Positions 13,301 through 25,340 are shown, numbered from the stretch's first letter. The stretch is 64,000 bases of DNA from Pseudoscleropodium purum (GCA_963969395.1 OZ017797.1:11160001-11224000), one strand, 5' to 3'. Notes: generated from the sequence alone by a model not told the origin. A program made the numbers and translations.

Positions 13301-16300
13301 GCCCCCTAATGCTTGGCTGGGTCCCCACCCTACACCTGGTGAGTGTTCTACTATGATTTTGCTCTATTACCACATCCCGCGGGTGGAAACCTGGTCCGGT
13401 TTTAGAACCGGAGGTGTACTTTTCTTCTCTAGTTGCGCTTTGTTGTAACCTCGTGAATACGTTGTTACAGTATGCTTTCCAGGAGTGGAAATCCTGTGTG
13501 GTGGGTTCACTCCTTACTTCTTCAGGGTTGTGTTGCCTCCGTATCCCTTTGAAGCGCTTCCGAATGTGTCGCGTCTTGTCTTTTCGTATGTTTCGTGGCC
13601 TCTAGAATGGTGCTGATTTGGTTGCGGTAACATGGGAGAGTGCAGCGCACAAGAGAGATATTGCACGGGCAGAGGATGTGTTGATGGTGCCATATGGCAC
13701 TGAGGTGGTGGGCATGCAGAGGGACTGGAATGAAGAGCTTCAGTCTTGCAGGGAATTTTCTCGAGAGAACTTGCAAGACAGGTGGGTGTCTAATTTTCGA
13801 GAAATCCGCTTGAGTCCGTCTTTATCTGTTGATGCCCTGCTGTGGAATGCCTTTTCTGTTGCTTCATTTTGCACATGTGGTGTTTCAGTTTCCAAGCTCC
13901 AGCATCTAAGAAGCATATGTTAGGGTTTCGGTGCTCATTGTTGAGGGGTGCTCCAGGCAGAAGTGGAGACTATTTGTGGAGGTCTTGAGGTTGGGTGCTT
14001 GTGTTTTTCGCAGAATAATGAGGGACAGGGCTCTTTATAAAGTGAACTGTGACTTTGTGGAAGCTGCAACTAAGGGAGCTAAAGCTGTGATCAACCGGTG
14101 CATTCCTCCTATCAACCCCACAGACCCGGATCGTTTCCACATGTGAGTATGCCCAACTGCGATTGTTCAGCCGATTCTTTTCTCGATTTTCCTGTATCTA
14201 TGGATTTATCTGCTTGCTCTTCACAGAAACTGGAGCGTCCATTGCGGTTTGTGTGAAAAGCATCCATTTCGTGACCTGTGTAAATGAAATTCTGCTTTGG
14301 AGTGTTTCGTTTTTGCATGTTGTACATTCTATTTCGAAGTGTATATCGGATACGAGGAGTTGGAGTGATGGGCATTGGCTTTCGCGGTATTGAGTGCGTG
14401 TGGGACTTGAGTCCGATATTGAAGGTGTGAGGAATTCCTTGTGTTTGCAGGTATGTGCACAACAACATCTTTTTCAGCTTTGCTGTGGATGGAGACTTTT
14501 CTCTGATGCAGCAAATGAGGGATCAGAATCTTCCGACAGGGGAGAGCGGGGTAGCGAAACCGACGACCTCTAATGGGGATGTTGAAGCAGATCCTGTTGA
14601 GAAGAGCGAGGGCGGTGCATCTTTGAATGCAGATGCTAGTGCTGCCGCTGCGGCAGTTGTTGAAAGCGAGCAAGCTACGTATGCTTCTGCCAACAACGAT
14701 CTGAAGGGAACCAAAGCTTACAACAACGTGGATGTGTCTGCGCTGTATACCCTTGCCATGGCCATTATTGACTACAGGGGTCATAGAGTGGTTGCGCAGG
14801 TGGGCATTCAGCGGCGCTGTACTTTTGGACGAACCTGTGAGACTTGAGTGTTTTCTTCCTTGATATCTTTGTTGACACCGAAGAAGTGCGGATAGTGAAT
14901 GTTACTCCACCTGTGTTTTGAGAGTGTTATGTTTTGGGGATGCAGAGCATCATTCCTGGCATCCTGCAAGGTGACAAGACAGATTCTTTGCTATACGGGT
15001 CCGTGGACAATGGCAAGAAGATCGCCTGGAACAAGGAATTCCATGCCAAGGTTAGCGTCGTATGGAATACATAGAACGCCCTCTCGTATAGACGCTTTCG
15101 TTCTCGTGGTTCGTATGGAGATCCATTTGAACAGTAAGTGATGAGTACACGTGTATTTCTTTTTTTCAGGCACTGGAAGCAGGAAAGCTGCTGCATATCA
15201 AGGAGCATGAAGTACTGGATGGAGCTGGAAAGTCCGTGACTATATGTGCTCCAGTGGAATGCAAGGGTATTGTTGGTAGCGATGACAGGTATGTGCTGCT
15301 TGAACCCTCTGACTTCATGACTGTGCGGAAGCTAAAGGTCATGGATGTTCCTTCATCTCACTCTGCCGTCGCTCGAGGTGTGGGCTTGCAGTTATTCTTA
15401 GTCACTGAAGAATGGATGTTACAGGCACTACCTTCTGGATCTAATGAGGACAACTCCGAGAGATATTAATTATACGGGCCCTGGATCTCGACTGTGTGTT
15501 CTCCGACCGGAGCTCGTGGCGGCGTTTTGCCAAGTAAGTGAGCTTCGCAGGTCAGATTGTCCTTGGTATTTTGCGATACAAAATGGCGTTTGAAAGTATT
15601 CCCGGATGCATTATTTGCCGTTCCTACTTTTGTGGTTTTATGGAACTTTCGACCGATGGCTTGGTGACGCCTTGCAGGTTGAGGCTTCGGAAAGAGTGAA
15701 GACCAGCAAAACTGATGAGGATCCGAGCGGCGAAAAATCTTTGGTGCAAGAAGAGCTTTCCAAGATCATGCTGAACCCGAATGTCTTCACGGATTTCAAA
15801 GTAGCTGGTAGTCCAGAGGTTGGGGCCAAGCCAACGCCTTTCCGTCTTTCTTTGTTCTTCTATGTGATTTGGATCTACATACATGCAGTTCCTGAGGCGG
15901 AGTTGTGTAGGTTTGAGTCCCTCGCGTCGTTCTTAGCTGACGTTTTGTTGTTTTTCTTGTTTATGTATGCTAGGACATTGAGGCCGATGAAGAGCTCGTA
16001 CGAAAAGCAGGCACTTATCTCAAAGAGACCGTATTACCAAGGTTGATTTCTGACTTGAGTAGCTTGGAGGTGTCTCCCATGGATGGTCCTACTTTAACCG
16101 ATGCCCTCCATGCCCACGGCATCAACATCCGTTATCTTGGCGAAGTAAGAACATCCTTATTTTGCATGAATGGAGGCTGAGAAGTTATTTGATAGACGGG
16201 CTAGAGCTCCTCTCCGTGATTGATTTTTGTTGCGTCCGATGTCGATTTCGATTACCGTTTAGGGTGGACCCATGCGGTGTTGGAGTGATTGTCACAAGTG

Positions 16301-19300
16301 ACAGTGATCTGGTGGATTTGAAGGTGCCAATTGTCTGCGCATGTTTTCGTGATTTTTGCAGTTCGTTGATTGTGTTTGTGAGTGATTTTCAGGTGGCGAA
16401 GAAGGCGGAGCACTTGCCCCATGTTTGGGATCTAACTGTTGTGGAGATGGTTGTCCGGGCTGCCAAACACGTTCTCAAGGTTTTTGTCTAATGCGCGTAT
16501 TTTACGTTCAGTTCGAGAATGTACGAAGAGATTTCCTGTTTGATGAGTTCTGTCGCTTTGGTATGGATATGGGAGGGTGAGAGAGGTTAGTTTGGTTTGT
16601 GTCTGTCAATACTTGCACCCTAACTGCTGGAATTTCATCTTTCGCAGGGTGTTTTACGAGAGACCCTTGATCAGGATGTTGGTGGAGCTATTGCCCACTT
16701 TTTCAATTGTCTGGGTGGGCCGGAGTCATTGAAAGCAAGCGTTGAAGGTAGCAGTGGGTCAAGCGAGAAGTCTGAAGAAAAGGCTCCTTCTGTAAGCAAC
16801 GATACCAGTTCTTTCCTGCTGACAGTTGCACACGGAGTGTTGAATTTAATCACCAAGGGTATTTGTACGCATCAATATCTAAGATGGAGCGTGCCTAGAA
16901 TCTTGAGCTGGTAGTCGGTCTGAAGATTAAGATTTCTGATATGTGGGACGTTGTGGTGACGACCGCAGGAGAATTCCTCGTCGACGGACTCAGGGATAAG
17001 TACGACGGAAAAGAAACCGTCGTACTTGTGCATAACCCCTGCTCTTGTGTGGTCTGATATCGAGGAGAGTGTGAAGTTCAAGTACCGGGTATTTATTCGT
17101 TTCCAATCTATGTCTTGCATACTGTGCATATGAACAGCGTCCCAATTTGTGCAAGAGCTGATAAGCTCATGGACTTGCTGTATGCGTGCTGTAATGTCGT
17201 TGTAATCAGCTGGTGAATTCTTAAGCCCGGCCTGTTTTCTGCGTTACGTTTGTCGTAGCACATGTCTTGTTCACTCCGAATCGGTTAGAGCTTTACACTT
17301 GGTGGATGGCTTTAATCCCCTTAGAGTTCACGGATCCCGCGACTGTGTTCTTAGCCTATTTCAGTTCTTCGTATATTTTCTGTCTTACTTGAATGACGGT
17401 TTGGAAGAGATGTCGTGAAAAAATTTCACAATATAGTCTCGAAATCGAATCGTCGAGTAGTTTGCAGAAGGCATAGCCTTTCCGTGTTTCCGTGTTAAAT
17501 GTGACGTCAGCGGCATTGTAAATACCTTCTGTAATTGACATGCTTTTGGAAACACCCGTCCTGCAGTTTGACTTGCCAACTGACGTGCGATCCAGAATAC
17601 GAAAGATATCCACTTTCCGAAACCTGAGTCAGAAGGTATGGTTTTTTCTTTTCCAATTCTGGTGCAAGTTTTCGAGTTTATTGGATTCCTGTCTCCGATC
17701 TGCTGTGAAATGTTGATTCTGATCCGTGCGTGCCATCAGATGGGCGTTATGCTGGCCGCCAGGAAGTATGACTTCGAAGCCGACGCGCCGTTCCACCTTG
17801 GCGATATTCTGGATCTGCAGTCCGTGGTCAAGCACTTATCCCCTGTCTGTGTGGACGCCCGTGACCTTTTGGAAAGCGGAAAGCTGCGGTTGGCTCAAGT
17901 GCGTTTTAAAGACCTCGGATCCATTTTCTGTCTTTTCTCTGACTGATACTCTCGTCGTTATGCGTTTGTGCTACTTAACCACAAGTCTAGTTTTGTTGAG
18001 CGTGTCCGGGAAGTCGGAGAACGATTTTCGGGGTTTGTAGCAATGGGATCAGAAGAGGTCCCTGGGACAGTTTTAGCGCATCCTAGCAGAAGACGCCGGA
18101 CAGTTTTTGTTGTACTTATCCGAGTTTCATTGATCTTATTGTTCAGGGGAAGCTGAATGAAGCTTATGAGGCATTTTCGGAAGCGTTTACAATCTTACAA
18201 CAGGTTGTGTTCTGTTTGTTCGATTGAGCAGATGTTGGTTCTGATTTGGATTGGGTGTGGATTCTTCGAGTGAATGTAACATCGGACATTCTGGATAGTA
18301 ATTTTTTGCTTTTGCGGATAGTGACAGACGTGCAGTGTTTGGAAGATGTGCGATTTTGTGTCGCTAACCTTATGAATGTGTGTGAACAGGTTTGTGGACC
18401 TATGCATCGAGAAGTTGCGAATTGCTGCCGGTATGTAGCTGTGCACTGCGTTGATGAGTTCACCGTTGTTTTGTGCTGATTTGCATTGTTTTGCGAAGTA
18501 TCTGTTGCACTCTCCGTGAAGTCCTTTGGTAGCCATTTCGTTAATTTTGCACATTACTGCTTTCTTTATATAATCCAGTCTTTTTTTTGTTGCAGGTATC
18601 TAGCAATGGTTCTCTATCATGCCGGGGACATGGCAGGCGCGATAATGCAACAGCACAAGGAGCTGATCATTAACGAGCGCTGTCTGGGAAGTGATCATCC
18701 AGACACTGCGCACAGGTACTCCTCCGATGTTTTCATGGACGTAGTTTTTCAGGACGTCTCCTTACGAGTTGGTCCTATGGTTGATGACTTTGTTGTAGCT
18801 GATACACGGAGACTTATGGAATGTTTGTTTTGTTTATTTTTCCTGGTCTGTTTTAACGCTTTCTGTTACATTCCCACGTTTATTCGATTTAATTTATGGA
18901 CCTATTTCAAGGTCTTTTCGTTCGGTATGAGTAAGGAATGGAGATTCTTGTTTATGACTCTTTTGCGATGATGGCTGTTGGTTGTGCAAGTACTGAGAAT
19001 TGCACGGTTGTTCTACTCCGTACTTTCTTTGAATGTCCCGGGAAAAGTTACTGACTCCGTTGATTATGTGTTGCGTTGTGAACCAGTTACGGGAACATGG
19101 CCTTGTTTTACCATGGATTGAATCAGACTGAGCTTGCGCTCCGTCACATGGCCCGCACGTTGGTGCTTTTGAATGTTTCTTGCGGTTCGGATCACCCCGA
19201 CGTAGCAGCGACGTTCATCAACATCGCGATGATGTACCAGGACATTGGCAAAATGAATGTTGCTCTTCGCTACTTGCAAGAAGCTCTTAAAAGAAACGAA

Positions 19301-20791
19301 CGGCTTCTTGGTCAGGAGCACATCCAAACTGCGGTTTGCTACCATGCTTTGGCCATTGCCTTCAACTGCATGGGAGCGTATAAGCTGTCTTTACAGGTGA
19401 GTGTCCTGGACAATCATGGACAGGGATCGTGGTGGTGGAGATGTTTGAGTAGTAGTTGACGATCCGAAGCATCGGACTGTATTTGCGAATACGTTCGCAA
19501 TTTGGTCATGCTGTTGAATTGGCTTCTCCGTTTCTGCTACTCTCATGTGCAGTTGGGTTGAATTACTATGTACCCTCCTGTATTATACATGTGTCGTCAT
19601 GTTTTCTGAACTGGATATTCTAGATGAGCCTCTCTGAGTTTTCTACAGCCAGAGGTTTTTGACTTAGTGAATGTACCATTTGATTGGGTTTCAGCATGAG
19701 CGGAGCACGTACAGTATATTATTGAAGCAACTCGGAGAGGACGATTCGAGAACGAAAGATTCTGCCAATTGGATCAAGACATTCCAGATTCGTGACATTC
19801 AGGTAGTTTTATAATTCTTTGGCCGGCATGACGGCCTTGATTTATTTCCTGAATTGGTCATAGGTGGGCCTCGAAAGTTGGTATGGCTTCTTGTCAGCAT
19901 TGTTGGAGATTGACGCATTGAAAGAATATTTCGATTACATTTACAGGATGTTTTTTGTCCCCGGGTTGTGTTCTTGAGGTGACAGGAGAGAACTATTTGA
20001 GTCTCGATTAATCTGAGACTCATTTGATGTGCTTCGTTCCTTGGTTTTGCAGGCCCACGCTCAGAAGCAGAAGGGGCAGCAGGCTGTTAGTGCTGCTGCC
20101 GCACAGAAGGCCGCCGCGGACGCTTTGAAGGTGCTTGACCTGCGAGTGTCTTTGTGTGCGATTTTTTTGTCGGTCTTCCCAGTTAGAATGGTCCTTCTTA
20201 TTGTCATTGCTCGGGGTAGGGTAATTGTGGAGTGGCCGTTGAGTTGTGTCGATGTTCGGAATGTGGCAGGCAAGGCCCGACTTGGTGCAAGCATTCCAGC
20301 AAGCGGCAGCGAGCAGTAGTGTGAATCGTGGACCCATTGGCAGGTCCGCTGAAACTCAGTCGAGGGCCAGGGGCGGCCCTGATGAACGGGCTGCCCGTGC
20401 TGCCAACGAAGTGAGGAAGAAGGCTGCTGCGCGGGGTCTGAATGTGCGTCCCCAAGCCGCAGTTCCGAACCAGAGCATCCCCCCTCTCGGGGACTTGCTG
20501 AGCCTCATCAACAGTGGGGTGGCCGGTAAAGCCCCTGTCGCTAGTAGTAGTCCGAGTTCCAGTACTCCAAGAGGGACGACCAAAGCTGGCCAGAGAGCAG
20601 AGAGGAAGCCTTCCGCGACCGCCTCCGCGGCGGCCCGGCCCGTTCCCGTTTCCGCCGTGAGTAACGGGCCTGTGCCGGGCGCGGTCGCGGCTCCTGATTC
20701 GTCTAGTCCTTCCCCAGTAGGTTTAGGAAACGGTTTGGGTGGTCTAGAGATGAAGAAGAAAAAATCAAAGTCGAAGAATGCAGCCTTGTAG
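10386..20791 (+). CDS. FMT: FRIENDLY/clustered-mitochondria (CLU) protein, 28 exons, left copy
   Basis: FRIENDLY is a cytosolic protein that controls mitochondrial spacing and association, and is linked to mRNA binding and mitophagy in the family. GT-AG exons: 10386-10746, 11186-11247, 11436-11625, 11831-11962, 12072-12122, 12438-12600, 12743-12936, 13237-13338, 13646-13781, 14014-14142, 14451-14799, 14946-15050, 15170-15288, 15425-15533, 15678-15818, 15974-16144, 16393-16479, 16648-16791, 16969-17088, 17567-17635, 17740-17898, 18147-18203, 18390-18430, 18596-18715, 19087-19396, 19695-19802, 20053-20130, 20270-20791. Phases close to give about 1,442 aa, near the family length. Order: lysine-rich N-terminus, CLU N-terminal domain (about 121-248, with PGDSVMDLRQFLLDAPE), CLU domain (about 320-735, with GMQRDWNEELQSCREF), central region, TPR repeats (about 1032-1210, with NCCRYLAMVLYHAGDMAGAI) and a low-complexity C-terminus ending in a lysine/serine-rich tail. 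ATG 10386 is preferred over 10359/10365 for its context and the start of conserved composition. Exons 18-19 are the least certain join. No disabling mutation was seen. Confidence 0.93.
16998..17027 (+). other. Perfect 11-bp hairpin inside CLU exon 19
   Basis: AAGTACGACGG at 16998-17008 is followed, after an 8-base purine-rich loop, by its exact reverse complement at 17017-17027. It lies in a poorly conserved linker of the protein just before the LVWSDIEES block. The mirror copy is at 34274-34303. Confidence 0.8.
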
Positions 20792-21344
20792 TGGACGTAG
20801 TTGGGCAATTCGGTTTTGGTTACACGTACAGTTTTGCAGTTCAAACGTGGAGGTAATCTGTAGGCGTCGATCAGTTGCACACAATGAGTTGCTACTCTAT
20901 TCCCTGTATGTGGTGCCTTCAACGATGGCCTGGAGCGCGTGCCACTTATTCTCTGGCGTAGTGTTTAAGGTCTTGTAGTGTAGATTGAAGTCGGCTTGGG
21001 ATGGTAGCACATCATTGACTAGGCTCCTGCACGAACGTGCAAGAGCTTACGAGTTACGCTGAGGCTCGTTTTTGATGAATCCTCAATTTATTCTTTACTC
21101 TTTTTCCCTGGCGCTCATGGTATTGCTGTATCGTGTCTTTTCAGTGCTCATTCTCTTGTCTTCCTCCGTGCTCCTTGCGCATGGGTTATTCGTTGCCTGT
21201 GCTTCGATCCATTCCGTTTCGTGGCGGAGGCGCATAATGCTTGCCGCGCGTGCACGGTGGCACAGTTGCCAGCTCGTCACAGCTTGGTACAGGTACGTCA
21301 CAACAGATCCACTGTCCATTTCACACACCGACTTAGCATTTGGA
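20792..21344 (+). other. 3' region of the left CLU gene
   Basis: Presumed 3' untranslated and intergenic sequence after the CLU stop codon. A short near-palindrome, TGCACGAACGTGCA, lies about 240 bases downstream of the stop. I could not assign a polyadenylation site. Nothing coding is recognised. Confidence 0.4.
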
Positions 21345-22384
21345 TCACGGTTCAATCATGGCTAGCAGAGTGAGTGGAGGGTTCAATTCATGCAGCACCT
21401 TGTGTTCGTCCGTGGATTTTTTTCCGAAGGAGATGGGGCCTCGATGGTAGTGGCAAGCATTGGAATGATTTTTATCCTCGGTGAATTTTTTCCCGCATCC
21501 TACATTCTTGCATATTCGCGGTGTCCGCTCCCCTTGTGACCAATTAGGGTTTGTTTCCTGGCCTAAACCTTCATCTTGTGGAGGTGTCGTTTCCTCTTCC
21601 TCTGGTAGCTGCGTTATAGCCGCCCACGGAGCTCGGTCTTTGTACGCGCTTAACTTCGTGCCTGCAATTCCGAGCGGACCATTCAGACCCAATGACTTAA
21701 TACAGTACAAAGTCTTCAGATTTTGTTTGTACTTAGAACGAGAGGTATTGAGCAGTGTAGTGTATTCAGACCGTGAGCAGCACAGAATCCTTGTTTGCAG
21801 CGAGGGCATGTCTTGCGGGTTTCGTTCATGCGCAGTATCTGAAGGCTTGTGAGAGAGTCATCATCATCTTTAATTTCGTTAGCATCGATGTCGAATGCAT
21901 TTGAGCTGTAGGTTTCCATACCTGGAAGTTGTGTCCGAGATTGTTACCTTCAGTGAATTGCATAGAAGCTGGATGGATTCCTTTTGAGAGATTGATCGAT
22001 GCACCAGAGGATCAACCCTAGTTGAGCCGGAACATTGATTCCGTGGGCCCTGCGTGCCGTCGTATGGATTGGTTATGCAATTTCTGATGGAGCGATCATC
22101 TCCTTCGAGATCCACTTTCAAACTCAAGGGAATCTTTGCCAACAATATCAAGACACAGATTGACGGTATTGCAGGTTGGGAATGTAGGTCTCTTCAGGTG
22201 TGCTTGGTCGGGAATTTTGTTGTGCATATCATGGAATCGGTAGTATGCTTACTGTCACTTTGTACAATCTCGTTGTGAGTTCCTTCCGCATGGGGTGAGG
22301 AACAATCATTTTGTTGTCGGGGTGTATGGAAGGATCGTGCCAAATGGCGACGCGAAGATGACCTAATTCTGCTGTCACAGCCAT
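21345..22384 (-). CDS. CHORD-like zinc-binding protein candidate, left copy, structure unresolved
   Basis: This lies opposite to and convergent with CLU. A plausible first exon runs from ATG 22384 to 22253 (44 codons, containing HLRVAIWHDPSIHPDNK) and ends at a GTAAGC donor. A downstream open stretch has VDLEGDDRSIRNCITNPYDG. Then comes an ATG-led block with TCPRCKQGFCAAHG, a possible small zinc site. Last is a block (about 21399-21662) with ICKNVGCGKKF followed by NACHYHRGP. The spacing of C, GC, C and H in the last block resembles the first half of a CHORD zinc domain, but the usual FHD...GW.CC second half is absent. I could not join the exons in one frame with good splice sites, so this may be a real gene with an unusual structure or a decaying copy. 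I do not recognise its function. Confidence 0.4.
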
Positions 22385-22484
22385 TCGCTGTTCTGCACGA
22401 AATGGGTTAGTGCTGGGGCTGACGAACGGTTCGGTTTGTTGCTGAAAATTTAAAACGAACGGTTCGGTTTGCGTGCAGTCTTAA

Positions 22485-22990
22485 GATGTGTAGGGGAGCA
22501 ATCAGTTGCTGCACGCTATTATCTCTGACGTCGTCAAGTCTTTTTTCCTTTATGTTTTTAAGAGAGAGTAGGGTAGGTGGACAGTGTGAACTGCAGTGAA
22601 TGGGGTGCTTCACTTGAAAGTCTCTGTTGAAGGTCTTTTTCTGAATGGTCAGTTTGGGTTTCGGATTGCTTGCTGATAGAGTTGGTAGAGCAAATCGTAG
22701 CCTGTTGTTCGGCTTCAGAAATCGTGCGGAATCGTAATAGGAATGTAGTTTGCAGCTTGAAGATGTAAAAATGAGCAATCATTTGCTGGACGAGATCACA
22801 TTGTCAGTTAGGTCTAGTGTCTTCCAAGTTTTGATAGAGTAGGGTAAGTGGGCTCTTGAGGTGTCATCATAGGCAATGGAAATGTCGAGTGTGGAAGTGG
22901 CGTGTTAGATCCGTCGTCATCTGCATTTTTTGAACCACGATGTTGGATTCATGTCTTGAATAATACGCGCATTTGATTTCAGGTTTTTTG
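22485..22990 (+). repeat. Repeat family R, left-arm copy (about one and a half units)
   Basis: Blocks such as GGGGAGCAATCAGTTGCTGCA and AGAGTAGGGTA(A/G)GTGG recur twice here (about 22495 and about 22755) and again, diverged, at 25528-25880 in the unique centre. Directly before it, GAACGGTTCGGTTTG is present twice within about 35 bases. No protein is recognised; it may be an old non-coding mobile or promoter-derived repeat. Confidence 0.7.
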
Positions 22991-23338
22991 TTGTCTCTGA
23001 AACTGACCGAGAGGCTAGACTTAAAATGTATGTGCTGTGGTGGTTCACATCTGACCATGATGTGCATGGATGAAGAATTTGTTGAGTATAACTAATTGTT
23101 TATGGAAATTACGTGCAAAGTATTAAGTGTTCTCCTTATATCCGGGGGAAGTTGCACAGATAATTGAATGATGTGAGGGAATATCCTTATATCCAGGGTG
23201 TGTCGAGTGTAAAGATTATGTATATCGTTTCTAATACCGGTACAGGACCATGTTCACTGAAAGTTATAGCTAATAGCTGGTAGTTTTAACCATGAATATT
23301 TGAATTGAACTATGTGGTCTCTAGGCCATTACACTGAA

Positions 23339-23659
23339 TCACCGAGCTGCTTGCCTGTGCTCCAGAACAATCGCAGCCAACATGTCTACCCAGGTATCTG
23401 GCAATCCTGGCAGGCACCAATGCAAGCAATCCTGCCCCCACACGATGTGCGCCTCTTTGCTTCCCAGCCACAAAGACGGATGCGCATCGGCTCGAAATTC
23501 GCTCATAGCAGCCACGTCCAGCACCACAAAGTCCTCACGACGACTCAAAGCTGACTGGATCAAACGATTGACCTCGCGTTCTTCTCTATTCGCACCGCCA
23601 CTGCCAAGGCCGAACCACTCCTCCACCTGGTACGGTAGGGTCTTGGTCCTGCAACTCAT
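23339..23659 (-). pseudogene. Orphan copy of TBL exon 4 with a new in-frame start
   Basis: Bases 23339-23626 are the reverse-complement duplicate of exon 4 of the TBL gene at 27675-27962, including the DCLHWCLPG catalytic block and the stop codon. The duplicated arm ends at 23629, only three intron bases (CAG) beyond the exon, so exons 1-3 are absent on this side. By chance the flanking unique sequence supplies an in-frame ATG at 23659, giving a 106-codon frame with 11 novel residues before the exon. Without the GDS motif and PMR5N region it cannot be a working acetyltransferase. Whether it is transcribed is unknown. The CLU gene reads toward it from the left, so read-through RNA would be antisense to it. 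Confidence 0.85.
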
Positions 23660-23779
23660 TTTTTTCGGTACGTGCTGGATAATGTTCTTAGAGGATGCAG
23701 GGATTCGGTTGCGAAGTTTGTACTGTTGATGAATTTGGTTTAGGTTTTAGAAGTTGGTTGACAGCAGGGATTTGGAGTT

Positions 23780-25340
23780 ATGGATGATTTGTTTAAAATC
23801 AATTACGAGGATTTCTGGCCTTCACCTGTTACAATGACGATCGTTATGGAGGCTGCAATAGACCAGGACAGTGGAAGAGAAGCAGCTGACGGACGTGGCA
23901 TTGTGGTTCCTGAGAAGGTTAATGGTGCTGCTAAAGGCGGAGGAGAAGGCCGATGTGAAGTGGGCGTAGACAGGAGACTCGGCGCCGGCTGCAAGCCTCA
24001 TAGACGTGGGGCAGCACGGAGACCATTGTAGCTGTGAAAGAGTGTAAGTGGTTTTGCAGTCCGGGATGGATGATGAACGATCTTCTGATTTGGAATGGAT
24101 TGACAGAGGCACGTACTTGGCGGAGTTGACCTTGGCTATTCGGATTCTTTTGATTCAAAGTGGTTGGTTTTGAGTAGTTTTCCGTCCGTGCAATGTCTCA
24201 GATACTTTTGGGATGCAGATGCCGAGGCTGCCGCTGCAGGAGCGAAGAAAGGTCTGACAGGCCCGGAGGATGGAAAGAGGGTCCAAAGAGGAAGGTCGCG
24301 ATGATCCTTGCCTACTGTGGGGCAGGCTGTCAGGGCAGGCGGAAGAATCCTGGAGCTGTCACCATCGAATGCGCACTGGAAGAAGCCTTGTCTCGTGCAT
24401 CTTCCATAGTGCAGTGCAATTTCGGTGACTTGCGAAAGGTGGATTGGATGAGAGGTACTCGAACGGACATAGGAGTGAGTGCCGTAGGACAGATCGTCTC
24501 TGCGCGCTTGGTCATTGACCCACCGCGTGAACCGGCAGCTTCTGGAGGTCACGCGAGTGACGTCCAACTTGAACGCGACGCAGATGTTTAATAATCGGCG
24601 CTCTGTGTATCTGATTCCCGTGTTTTCTTTCAATCCACATGCGCATCTAGATAGGGAAAGCGTGTTGATGTGGGAGGAGCGAAACGAGAATGTGAGGCTG
24701 CATCGCAGAGAGAAGCGGAAAGCCTTTGAGCAGGGGTCTGCAGGAATGGAGGCTGTTGCTCAGGTACGATGTCTCTTCTCTGCTTCATTCTGACTTGTAG
24801 ATCTCAGAATCGATTGGTCTGTTTCCGCTAACAAGATGTTTTCTTGACATTCACAGAAGCATCGCAGCTGAAGGGGTCTGAAGTCCAGGTTCCAACGGTG
24901 GAATGTCGTGAAGTGAGCAGCGTCGTTGTGGTAAAAACAGAGGAAACGGAAGTGGAAGAATGTCCTGAACGGGAGCCATTCGAGTTTGACGAAGCAATAC
25001 TGGAAGAGCTGAATGAAATCTTGAGCAGATGGCAACGGCATGCATAATTTCCACAACTTGACTGCTTGGATCAAACTCGAAGACCCGAGTGCGAAGAGAT
25101 ATATTGTATCCGTAGGTTTAGTCTTTTGCCCGCACAGGGGCAATGACATGACCACATAGATGGCTCCTGAGCTTGATCTGTTCCTTGAGGAATGTTTCTA
25201 CACGAGAAATTCAGCCACTCGCATGAGGAGGTGACTCAGAAAGGCTACGAGGAATTGAGCCAGAGGCTTAAGCACGATGTTATTTACCTTCACATTGCAA
25301 CTGAAGCCAGGAATGGAACCATGGCTTTTTGACTTCACAG
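23780..25340 (+). pseudogene. PUS1/TruA-family tRNA pseudouridine synthase pseudogene, unprocessed
   Basis: Fragments collinear with plant PUS1-like proteins appear in order but in changing frames: an acidic N-terminal block ending GLTGPEDGKR (about 24217-24270), MILAYCGAG with NPGAVTIECALEEAL (24300-24390), RTDIGVSAVGQIVSARL with the catalytic aspartate of RTD kept (about 24460-24515), NNRRSVYLIPVFSFNPHAH (about 24590-24645), FEFDEAILEELNEIL (about 24980-25025), MHNFHNL and DPSAKRYIVS (about 25040-25110), and finally ECFYTRN then FSHSHEEVTQKGY (about 25190-25255). At least three frame changes are visible (near 24275, 24530 and 25040), and another frame change and stop occur near 25210. The segment after IDPP is shortened, and the conserved part after RYIVS is missing. 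A GT...AG intron-like gap (about 24763-24857) survives, so this is a decayed genomic copy and not a retroposed cDNA. 23780-24031 may be its first exon. The enzyme would modify uridines in tRNA; this copy cannot. Confidence 0.85.

Larger units (their letters stand above)
9447..23629 (+). repeat. Left arm of a 14,183-bp apparently perfect inverted repeat
   Basis: Every landmark at position x here is found reverse-complemented at 51301-x in 27672-41854, with constant offset over the whole arm, so there is no net insertion or deletion. Stretches I compared base by base near both ends and within introns were identical, and reading frames in all phases match. The outer edge is sharp: AATC at 9447-9450 matches, base 9446 does not. 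The inner edge is at 23629; base 23630 mismatches. The arm holds a complete FRIENDLY/CLU gene with about 0.9 kb upstream, a CHORD-like candidate and an orphan TBL exon. Confidence 0.97.

Noticed and set aside
13495..13613. Possible extra CLU exon reading VEILCGGFTPYFFR
   Set aside because: It ends in a stop, and joining exon 8 directly to 13646 gives the conserved HKRDIARAED continuation expected of FRIENDLY proteins. It is intronic.
15289..15424. Read-through of CLU exon 13 encoding YVLLEPSDF
   Set aside because: Splicing at GACAG/GTATGT to 15425 restores the conserved HYLLDLMRTTPRD segment; the read-through is an intron.
20356..20922. Long open frame of 188 codons antisense to the last CLU exon (and its mirror at 30379-30945)
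   Set aside because: It is the antisense shadow of the GC-rich, alanine/proline/serine-rich coding exon 28, with no family motif.
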